Shown: in pieces, positions 1-6,086 of the stretch | How positions within the stretch are numbered: position 1 is the stretch's first letter | How the letters are laid out: every line of letters begins with the position of its first letter | From: Bacteroidota bacterium | GTDB lineage: Bacteria > Bacteroidota > Bacteroidia > Chitinophagales > Chitinophagaceae | NCBI GenBank assembly: GCA_013288945.1 | Contig: JABDAZ010000019.1 | Coordinates: forward strand, 1-54,893 | Direction: 5' to 3' | Length of the DNA stretch: 54,893 bases | Made by a program: the position numbers and the translations under genes | The notes under the pieces: generated by a model | Database searches by the model: none | What the model was told of the DNA's origin: nothing | What the model saw: only the letters and a program-made list of their open reading frames with translations

Positions 1-332
1 CATTTCCATACGTTAGTATATGGCCGCTCGGAAATGAAGCCATTACAATATGTTTAAAGTCGCTTCCGTATTCAGTTTGAAGTTCTTTTCCTATGGGAAA
101 AGGCATCGACGAAAATGAACTTATATTTCCGTTTTGCGTTTGATGCTCCATCACCTGTGCAATGCGATCATAATTTTTTAAAATATTTATCAAACGTCAA
201 TTCGTCCCAAACCCAAAGCCCGATTAGCATCGCAACTGCCATGCCTGTGGCAAGTCCGCCGATGTTTATTATAGAAGAAGTTTTATTTCTTAGCAAATTT
301 CTCCAGGCAATTTTGAAATAATTTTTAAACAT
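1..332 (-). CDS. FtsX/MacB-type ABC transporter permease, N-terminal part, cut by the window edge
   Basis: This is a partial gene. The frame is open from an ATG at 332 to the first base of the window, giving about 110 residues. The protein begins MFKNYFKIAWRNLLRNK, the typical start of Bacteroidota FtsX-like (MacB core domain) permeases. A first membrane helix follows at about residues 20-42, and then the start of the periplasmic domain (FDKYFKNYDRIAQVMEH). Such proteins are ABC permease subunits of about 800 residues with four membrane helices, and they usually occur in tandem sets. The remnant at 473-658 begins almost identically, so this is a tandem paralogue set continuing to the left. 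The substrate cannot be told. Confidence 0.8.
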
Positions 333-360
333 GGTTATAAGTATGAAGAATGAATTAATG

Positions 361-395
361 TTTTGGCTGATAGCTATTAGGCAATCGCTTTTAGC
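361..395. repeat. Heptad array, TTTTAGC-type
   Basis: Five consecutive degenerate 7-base units lie between the two permease reading frames. They begin TTTTGGC and end TTTTAGC, and most end in GC after a T/A-rich stretch. The last unit is identical to the word repeated at 53263-53291. This is one member of the heptad repeat family described under findings. Confidence 0.6.
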
Positions 396-436
396 TTTTT
401 TTATTATTGTCCGATCTTTTATTTATTAATCAACAT

Positions 437-460
437 TGGTTGCGTCGCACACTTGTACAA
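437..460 (+). repeat. Dispersed 17-base repeat, copy A
   Basis: This copy contains GCGTCGCACACTTGTAC at about 442-458, preceded by TTG and followed by AATTAAT. The same 17-base core, differing only at its tenth base, occurs at four other intergenic places in the window (near 12715, 38114, 43590 and 53218). It lies just past the stop codon of the truncated permease remnant. Confidence 0.7.
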
Positions 461-472
461 TTAATACTTTGC

Positions 473-658
473 TCAGCTTCTTTTGTCTCCATTCTCCAGC
501 CATTTGTTCGTTGCCAGCCAAGCAGGCGGAACTTTTATATACAACATAATCAGCATCGCACAAGCAAGCCCGAGGCTTAAGCGTGCGATATTAATAAAAG
601 AATAAATTTTATTACGCAGCAGGTTTCTGAATGCGGTTTTAAAATAATTTTTTATCAT
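473..658 (-). pseudogene. Truncated FtsX-type permease remnant
   Basis: An open frame of 61 codons starts MIKNYFKTAFRNLLRNK and contains the first membrane helix of an FtsX-type permease (FINIARLSLGLACAMLIMLY). After about residue 42 (IK) the sequence no longer resembles the family. It reads PPAWLATNKWLENGDKRS and stops, where family members continue for more than 700 residues. The first 17 residues are close to those of the partial permease at 1-332, so this is best read as the 5' stump of a tandem paralogue whose body was deleted. The 17-base repeat copy A lies directly beyond the stop. Translation into a short membrane peptide cannot be excluded. Confidence 0.65.
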
Positions 659-811
659 AACCTAACTGTTCCAATTTGTATGCTGATTTTTAACTGCTTC
701 TATTTCAATACAATTGACAAACTGAAAATCGGCATGTGAACGGTTTTGATACAACAGGTGTACGTTTTTTTTGCAATTTAAGTTAGAAGTAAAAGTAATT
801 GTCTTAAGAAA

Positions 812-860
812 TTTGGGTAACTCAAAAGTTACTTATATATTTGAGTAACCTAAAAGTTAC
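812..860 (+). promoter_or_regulatory. Promoter with two palindromic operators for the SRPBCC-ArsR operon
   Basis: The -33 box TTTG is at 812-815 and a perfect Bacteroidota -7 box TATATTTG (TAnnTTTG) is at 836-843, with 20 bases between. Two copies of the palindrome GTAAC-N6-GTTAC type are present. GTAACTCAAAAGTTAC at 817-832 lies between the promoter boxes. GTAACCTAAAAGTTAC at 845-860 covers the expected transcription start. They are 28 bases apart start to start. The layout suggests that a dimeric repressor, most simply the ArsR protein of the second gene, blocks polymerase here. The binding protein is inferred. Confidence 0.75.
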
Positions 861-865
861 TTATT

Positions 866-1276
866 ATGCAAACCGAAATCAAGCACACCTTTTATTTTAC
901 CCAAGCCCCGCAGGAAGTTTGGGAATATTTAACCAAACCAGAGTTAATGGAGCAATGGCTTATGCCAAATGATTTTAAGCCTGTTGTTGGCCATCATTTC
1001 AGGTTTACAAATCCAAACAACTCCTTTGTAGTCTGCGAAGTTTTAGAGGTGAAACCATTCACCCATTTGTCTTACGTTTGGAAGAATGATTGGCTGGTAA
1101 CAAAAACGCCATACACTTCAAAAGTAAGCTGGACGCTGACTCCGATAGAAAGCGGAACTGAATTATTACTGGTCCACAGCGGTTTTGAGCTCTTTAAAGA
1201 TTTAATGGCGCATAATAATGGATGGATATTTCTATGCAACAAATTAGGCGAACTTTTAAAAGCGCCAACAAAATGA
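866..1276 (+). CDS. SRPBCC (AHSA1/START-like) domain protein
   Basis: The 136-residue protein has the AHSA1-type helix-grip fold pattern: an N-terminal strand, then QAPQEVWEYLTKPELMEQWL, then strands ending in an amphipathic C-terminal helix (GWIFLCNKLGELL). Members of this family bind hydrophobic ligands in a cavity, and many are encoded beside ArsR regulators, as here. The ATG lies six bases after the second operator, so the leader is only about 16 bases. Its stop overlaps the start of the ArsR gene in an ATGA arrangement, so the two are translationally coupled. The order (SRPBCC before ArsR) is the reverse of the common one. The ligand is unknown. Confidence 0.85.
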   Translation: MQTEIKHTFYFTQAPQEVWEYLTKPELMEQWLMPNDFKPVVGHHFRFTNPNNSFVVCEVLEVKPFTHLSYVWKNDWLVTKTPYTSKVSWTLTPIESGTELLLVHSGFELFKDLMAHNNGWIFLCNKLGELLKAPTK

Positions 1277-1596
1277 GCATACAAACTCTAGACGCATTTC
1301 AGGTAATTGCAGATCCGAGCCGAAGGCAAATGATGCAGTTACTTTCAAAAAATTCCATGACCATAAATACACTGGCGGAAAACTTTGAGATGAGCAGGCC
1401 TGCTGTTTCAAAGCACATAAAAATTATGTACAATGCCGGTTTTATTTCAATTACAGATATTGGCAGAGAAAGATATTGTACATTAAAACAAGACGGCTTT
1501 CATGAGTTGCAGAACTTCATCAATTTCTTTGATAAATTCTGGCTTGCAAAACTTAAAAAATTGGAAACAATTTTAAACAACAAATCAAAGCAGTAG
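1273..1596 (+). CDS. ArsR-family winged-helix transcriptional regulator
   Basis: The 107-residue protein starts MSIQTLDAFQVIADPSRRQM, the usual ArsR opening. A winged helix-turn-helix follows (TINTLAENFEMSRPAVSKHI at about residues 33-52), then a wing and a C-terminal dimerisation helix. I chose the ATG at 1273 because it forms an ATGA overlap with the upstream stop and begins exactly where family homology begins. An earlier in-frame ATG at 1222 would add 17 unrelated residues inside the SRPBCC gene. No cysteine metal site of the ArsR/SmtB type is evident, so it probably senses something other than a thiophilic metal. It probably represses its own operon through the two palindromes at 817-860. 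Confidence 0.85.
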   Translation: MSIQTLDAFQVIADPSRRQMMQLLSKNSMTINTLAENFEMSRPAVSKHIKIMYNAGFISITDIGRERYCTLKQDGFHELQNFINFFDKFWLAKLKKLETILNNKSKQ

Positions 1597-1626
1597 TGTG
1601 AATGGAAATGAATTTTTTGAGGTAAG

Positions 1627-1698
1627 TGGCCTTGCCAGGAATCGAACCTGGATCTGGAGCTTCGGAAACTCTTATACTATCCATTGTACTACAGGGCC
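1627..1698 (-). tRNA. tRNA-Arg, anticodon CCG
   Basis: The 72-base reverse-strand sequence folds into a full cloverleaf. The acceptor stem is GGCCCTG/CAAGGCC with one mismatch, and the D arm is GTAC/GTAT. The anticodon loop is TTCCGAA, giving anticodon CCG. The T arm is CCAGG-TTCGATT-CCTGG. The discriminator base is A and no CCA is encoded. The first anticodon-stem pair is also mismatched (A-C). It reads the CGG arginine codon. Confidence 0.9.
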
Positions 1699-1713
1699 TG
1701 AAAATGTAAACAG

Positions 1714-2292
1714 TTATTTTATTAATCCGCTTGCATTGATGGAAAATATTTTTACTGCTATCGCGAGCAATATTACACCAAAAAATTTACGCACTGCAAT
1801 CATTCCCGCAGGGCCTAATAATTTTTCTATAAAGTCTAACGAACGCAATACGATGTACACAAAAACAAGGTTTATTAATATCGCAATCAGCACCGTTGTT
1901 TCTTCATAATTTGCTTTTAATGACATGATGGTTGTGAGCGTTCCTGAACCGGCGATTAATGGAAATGCGATGGGAACCATGATGCTCGATTTTGCATCTT
2001 TATCACTTTTAAAAAACTCAATTCCTAAAACCATTTCGAGTCCGAGAATAAAAATTACAATTGAACCGCCAACTGCAAATGAATGCGTATCTACACCAAG
2101 TATATTTAAAAAATTTTGTCCGACATATAAAAACAAAACCATTAATGCACCGGAAATTAATGTGGCTTTCCATTCTTTAATAACACCCATCTTTTTTTTA
2201 AGTGATAATAACAATGGAATAGATCCTACAATATCTATCACGGCAAATAAGGTAAATGTTACCGTTAATAATTCATTCAATTGTAATTTCAT
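1714..2292 (-). CDS. MarC family (UPF0056) integral membrane protein
   Basis: The protein has 192 residues from the ATG at 2292 (MKLQLNELLTVTFTLFAVID). It carries six predicted membrane helices and the MarC-family features VIDIVGSIPLLLSL near the start and VPIAFPLIAGSGTLTTI near residue 110. Function within the family is poorly defined; the old link to multiple antibiotic resistance was withdrawn. A perfect -7 box (TACCTTTG) on the reverse strand at 2308-2315 overlaps an earlier ATG at 2310. That ATG is therefore too close to or inside the promoter, and I prefer 2292. It is convergent neither with the tRNA nor with the B12 operon, and is transcribed in the same direction as both. Confidence 0.85.
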   Translation of the reverse strand: MKLQLNELLTVTFTLFAVIDIVGSIPLLLSLKKKMGVIKEWKATLISGALMVLFLYVGQNFLNILGVDTHSFAVGGSIVIFILGLEMVLGIEFFKSDKDAKSSIMVPIAFPLIAGSGTLTTIMSLKANYEETTVLIAILINLVFVYIVLRSLDFIEKLLGPAGMIAVRKFFGVILLAIAVKIFSINASGLIK

Positions 2293-2307
2293 TCCGTTGC
2301 ATTTTTG

Positions 2308-2315
2308 CAAAGGTA
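2308..2315 (-). promoter_or_regulatory. -7 box of the MarC-family gene
   Basis: TACCTTTG on the reverse strand matches TAnnTTTG perfectly. The -33 box at the expected distance is weak (TTCA). It places transcription start about 10 bases before the ATG at 2292. Confidence 0.5.
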
Positions 2316-2351
2316 ATTGAGTAAATGCAAGTGTTGAACTATGTAAGTGTA

Positions 2352-2393
2352 AAAGTCTGGAAGATATTTTTTATAAAATTTCTTCCAGACTTT
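2352..2393 (-). terminator. Terminator-like hairpin after the B12 uptake operon
   Basis: A perfect 13-base inverted repeat (arms AAAGTCTGGAAGA and its complement) sits 25 bases past the stop of the BtuG-like gene. The T-run on the reverse strand is short, so termination may be incomplete. Confidence 0.55.
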
Positions 2394-2417
2394 ATTAATA
2401 GTTTTTACTGAATGTTA

Positions 2418-3476
2418 TTAATGCTGAACCAATACAACCTTTATCGGGCTTGCACTTGGCGTTGTTCCAAACGAAAATTTCTTGGCTCCGTTTTTATCAA
2501 AACAAAAAACAGTTCCTGAAGAAACATAATCTTTTGCATCACCAACATACACATCGCCGGTTGCATTATCAATATCCAAACCGTAAGGATTTATTATTGA
2601 AGTTCCGTCGCTTACAAAGTTTGTTTTTACTGCACTAAAATCTGTTGTACTTAAAACACGAACCGCTGCCACACCAAGATAGCCGCCCGTTACGTATAAA
2701 TTATTATTATAAAAACGAACAATGCCTACTGCAGTATCCGCAGATTTTTCAATGGCATTTGTATTGGTATTTACTTTTACCAATGATGCGCCAATGGTAT
2801 TATAATCGCCTGTGCATGCAACATAAATATTTCCGGAAGCATCTGCAGCAATTGATCCGGGATTAATACCAACTGTAATTTTACCTGTTTCAGAAAGTGA
2901 AACCAAATTAATAACAGAGACAGTAGAATCATACGACGTACTGAAAGCACCTGTGTTACTTACATAAAGATTAAGCCCTGAAACGGCCATCTGTGCAGGG
3001 TTTTCGCCAACCGGAATTGATTTAACGATTGCAAGTGAAGTAGTATCAATTACAGAAACTGTTCCATCAGTTGATGAAACAAAAACATAATTTCCATAAG
3101 CAGCAATATTTTCTGGGCCTTTATTAATACCGCCTGAAGTAAAACTTATCGTGTCAATAAATTTTGCCGTGAGTGCATTTGCAACTGCAACATTGCCGGA
3201 AACATTCATCACAACATACATTTTTCCGCCATAAATAATGAAATCACTTCCGGTATCGCCAAGGCCAAAACCATTTACGTTTTTATAATAATCTGTCGTT
3301 GCAAAGTTGGTCCCAAAATCATAATAAGTAATAGTTGTATTGTTTGATCCATAATTGCCCTGGTTCAGCGAATACACGCCAGTAGTCACTTTTGGCGTTG
3401 TTTTTACAACATCCGATTTTTTACACGAAGCAATAATAACCAATGCTGCTACAAAATAAATTCCGATTTTTTTCAT
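2418..3476 (-). CDS. BtuG-like surface lipoprotein, YncE-type beta-propeller (probable cobalamin-binding partner of BtuB)
   Basis: The 352-residue protein has a lipoprotein signal (MKKIGIYFVAALVIIASC, lipobox IASC). Repeated propeller blades with motifs such as GTVSVIDTTSLAIVKSIPVG and GNIYVACTGDY follow, typical of YncE/DUF5074 proteins. In Bacteroides, BtuG lipoproteins with this fold sit on the receptor BtuB at the cell surface and bind B12 very tightly. Here the gene starts 10 bases after a BtuB-type receptor gene and shares its cobalamin riboswitch, which is the main reason for the call. Family membership is seen; cobalamin binding is inferred from context. A generic propeller lipoprotein cannot be excluded. 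Confidence 0.7.
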   Translation of the reverse strand: MKKIGIYFVAALVIIASCKKSDVVKTTPKVTTGVYSLNQGNYGSNNTTITYYDFGTNFATTDYYKNVNGFGLGDTGSDFIIYGGKMYVVMNVSGNVAVANALTAKFIDTISFTSGGINKGPENIAAYGNYVFVSSTDGTVSVIDTTSLAIVKSIPVGENPAQMAVSGLNLYVSNTGAFSTSYDSTVSVINLVSLSETGKITVGINPGSIAADASGNIYVACTGDYNTIGASLVKVNTNTNAIEKSADTAVGIVRFYNNNLYVTGGYLGVAAVRVLSTTDFSAVKTNFVSDGTSIINPYGLDIDNATGDVYVGDAKDYVSSGTVFCFDKNGAKKFSFGTTPSASPIKVVLVQH

Positions 3477-3486
3477 TTCCGTTGTT

Positions 3487-5505
3487 TTATAAATTAGTAA
3501 ATGTAATGCTGATTTTATATGATCTTCCGGGCATGGGATAATATCTTATCACATCATATCTTTCGTTGAAAAGATTATTTATTTCTGCTTTTATGTTTGT
3601 TGTAAAAGTTGAAAACCTGATATTGCGCGCAACAAAAAAATCATGCGTATCCCAACCCGGCAATTCATTATCAGGATTATTTTCACCAAGCGCATACCGC
3701 GTTCCTGAAAATAAAATACTGTAACCGGCATTCCATTTTTTATAATAAAAAGATAGCAATGCAGATCCGGAATTATCCGGCGTATAAGGAATTTCATTTT
3801 TGTATTCTGTACTTGATGGATTGGTTACATCCTGCGCCTGTTGCAGGGTGTATGCGATTCGTGCAGACCATTTTATTGATGAAGTAATGTTTCCATTTGC
3901 TTCCGTATTAATGTCAATTCCTTTTATATGCACCTTGCCTAAATTTTCAATAGTCCACACAAAAAGGTTTTGTGATGGCACCGCAATAATCTTATTTTTT
4001 ACAGTATAATAATATCCGTCAGCACTTATGCTCAGTTGTTTTATTATTGAATTGAAATTTTTTGAATAAGTAATCCCGGCGTTATATTGTTTTGAATATT
4101 CGGGCTGCAGTTTCGGATTAATATTGTTGATATAAGTATAGTAGAGATCATTAAAAGTTGGCAAGCGAAAAATATTTTTATAAAAAGCACGAAACAAAAA
4201 CGGGCTTTTTTCATTTGGTTTATAACTCGCAGCAATAGTTGGCGTTACTTCATTTTTATTAATAGCAGCCGTACCAATTTTTGTTTGATCATTAACTGTT
4301 GTGTTTAATAATGATGCATTTATTTGAAAATTATTTTTTGCAAATTGAACAGCAACACTGTTCCAAAATGTGTTTCGCGTTGGCGTTGCAAACGGAGTAA
4401 TATTGGCTGAAAGGTGCGCCGATGCAAAGTCTGAAGCGATTGATGCAGAAAAATATTTTCCAAATTTGTGGCTTAATGCAGCGCTTACATAAATTTCATT
4501 TTGCGTATAACGATCATCCAATCCGCCGGCATTGTTTAAAAAATTCGGATCTTTATATCTTGTAAATAACGAACTGTATTTTGCTGAAATTAATAATGAT
4601 GTATTTGCACTAAACTTTTTTTGATAACGTGTTTGCGCAAAAAAATCTTTATCCCACAAACGCTGAACGGAAATGTTATTATAGAAAATAATACTTCCCG
4701 GCAAACCTCTTTCAGAAGTATAATACCAAACTTTTGTTTGCCATTGCGAGCTATCTGAAAATTGTTTTACAATATTTATTTCTCCCTGCAAAGATTTGAT
4801 ATCAGAATTATTGCGGTTTGCTTTTTGCGAAAAAGATCCGTTATTAATATAATACGGATAATCTCCTGAAGCCTTCACCCCTTCTGCGTTTGCACTGATT
4901 ATAAAATTTTTTCCCGTTGGAAAATAAATGCCTGCAAACGGTTGCCATAAACCAAATGACCCTTGCTTAATGCCAGCCTGCCATTTTTTTTCAGTGAAAT
5001 TTTTTGCATTATAAATATTGGTTGTAACGCCAAGGATTGCCACAGATGAATATACTCTTGCAGGCAATAATAATTGTTGCGGGTTTGCCTGCGACAACTC
5101 AAGCGTTTGCACAAACGTTGATGAAAACTTGCCTAAATCAATTTGCCCGGTTTGCGCATCTGCAACAGGAATGCCATCATATATTAATCCTGTATTTAAT
5201 GCGCCAAGGCTTCTTACAGAAATTGTTTTTAATCCGCCAATGCCACCATAATCTTTTATTAATACACCTGAAAAATATTTAGCAGCATCTGCAACTGATT
5301 CCGCATTTATTTGTTGCAGCGCTTCGTGGTTTATGGTTTGAACGGGAACTGGTGTTGTAAAACCAATTGGTTTTTTTTGTGCAGTAACAATTACTTTTTT
5401 TAATGAAGAAGAACTGTCTGCATGTTGTTGTGCCTGCAACAAAAATAAAGACAGCGTAAAAAAAACACTGCAAATAAAATAATATAATTGTTGCCTTACG
5501 AACAT
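3487..5505 (-). CDS. btuB: TonB-dependent outer membrane receptor for cobalamin (BtuB type)
   Basis: The 672-residue protein has a signal peptide ending near LLQAQ (about residue 26). A plug domain at about 35-150 (KKVIVTAQ; SVRSLGALNTGLIYDGIPV) and a long beta-barrel ending in the hydrophobic C-terminal strand YKISITFTNL follow. It imports a large substrate across the outer membrane using TonB energy. The plug and length fit the BtuB/cirA group. The decisive evidence for cobalamin is the riboswitch in its leader at 5642-5902. It is first in a two-gene operon with the BtuG-like lipoprotein (10-base gap). No inner-membrane BtuFCD genes lie nearby. Confidence 0.85.
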   Translation of the reverse strand: MFVRQQLYYFICSVFFTLSLFLLQAQQHADSSSSLKKVIVTAQKKPIGFTTPVPVQTINHEALQQINAESVADAAKYFSGVLIKDYGGIGGLKTISVRSLGALNTGLIYDGIPVADAQTGQIDLGKFSSTFVQTLELSQANPQQLLLPARVYSSVAILGVTTNIYNAKNFTEKKWQAGIKQGSFGLWQPFAGIYFPTGKNFIISANAEGVKASGDYPYYINNGSFSQKANRNNSDIKSLQGEINIVKQFSDSSQWQTKVWYYTSERGLPGSIIFYNNISVQRLWDKDFFAQTRYQKKFSANTSLLISAKYSSLFTRYKDPNFLNNAGGLDDRYTQNEIYVSAALSHKFGKYFSASIASDFASAHLSANITPFATPTRNTFWNSVAVQFAKNNFQINASLLNTTVNDQTKIGTAAINKNEVTPTIAASYKPNEKSPFLFRAFYKNIFRLPTFNDLYYTYINNINPKLQPEYSKQYNAGITYSKNFNSIIKQLSISADGYYYTVKNKIIAVPSQNLFVWTIENLGKVHIKGIDINTEANGNITSSIKWSARIAYTLQQAQDVTNPSSTEYKNEIPYTPDNSGSALLSFYYKKWNAGYSILFSGTRYALGENNPDNELPGWDTHDFFVARNIRFSTFTTNIKAEINNLFNERYDVIRYYPMPGRSYKISITFTNL

Positions 5506-5641
5506 ACTTTCTTACACAAAAGAAATGCGTTATAATAAAAATTCACCGAAGCAATTACAGGCGTGCCTGAAAGGATATAAATACTAAAAGCTATACCCCG
5601 CCTGCCTTTCACCCGAAAGCTTAGCGATGAATATGTTTTAT

Positions 5642-5902
5642 CTGGCAGGTCTTCTGGCTCGTTCTTTTTTCCAACACCTTCCCATCGTTGATAATAATTC
5701 GACAGTGGTATGCAGATTGAAAAAATAGTTTTCAGTTGTCAATTTTCAGTTTCAATATTGTTTTGAAATTATTAATAAAGTCCAAAACAAACTGTCGACT
5801 GAAAACTGCAAATTGTAAACTGAATAAGAACTTACAGCTACGGGGATAGCGCCGGATTTACACCGGACTTCCCTTTTAATCACGCCAATGCGTGAACCAA
5901 AA
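5642..5902 (-). ncRNA. Cobalamin riboswitch
   Basis: Read on the reverse strand, the element contains the conserved AAGGGAAGTCCGGTG, AAATCCGGCGCTATCCCC and GTAGCTGTAAG segments (about 5832-5878). Near its 3' end lies the B12-box-like GAGCCAGAAGACCTGCC (5643-5659). It lies in the leader of the btuB-btuG-like operon, about 140 bases before the btuB start. In this class cobalamin binding lowers expression of the downstream genes. The variable region between core and B12 box holds two facing heptad arrays (5729-5756 and 5791-5825), which make the element unusually long. The expression platform at 5510-5640 is not resolved. Confidence 0.9.
5729..5825. repeat. Facing heptad arrays inside the riboswitch
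   Basis: The left arm, 5729-5756, has four units of the TTTTCAG/TTGTCAA type. The right arm, 5791-5825, has five units of the ACTGAAA type, roughly complementary to the left. The spacer contains ATTAATAA. The RNA could form a long imperfect stem that stacks out the riboswitch's variable arm. Confidence 0.65.
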
Positions 5903-5908
5903 TCGCTG

Positions 5909-5916
5909 CAAATGTA
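5909..5916 (-). promoter_or_regulatory. -7 box of the btuB riboswitch transcript
   Basis: TACATTTG on the reverse strand is a perfect TAnnTTTG box just upstream of the riboswitch 5' stem. It puts the transcript start near 5902. The -33 region is weak. Confidence 0.5.
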
Positions 5917-5925
5917 TGGGAAAAA

Positions 5926-6086
5926 GATGACAGTTAACAGTCAATAGATGAAAGGAAAAGATGGCCGTTGACCGTTGGTTGTTGGCTGTTTATTAATACT
6001 ATTTTTATTTTTTAGATAGAATAAAATAAACTTTGAAGATTTAATTGCATTAACAGCTAACAGCTAACAGCCAACAACTCACAACA
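5926..6086. repeat. Facing heptad arrays between riboswitch and TonB receptor gene
   Basis: The left part, 5926-5953, has GTTAACA/GTCAATA-type units. It is followed by 5967-5987 with GTTGACC/GTTGGCT-type units. The right arm, 6052-6086, has five AACAGCT-type units complementary to the GTTGGCT arm. The right arm runs over the stop codon of the receptor gene (6079-6081). With the riboswitch, this fills the 5506-6078 gap; I see no gene in it. Confidence 0.65.

Noticed and set aside
1598..1909. 103-codon forward frame
   Set aside because: It runs through the tRNA-Arg gene on the other strand and into the antisense of the MarC-family gene.
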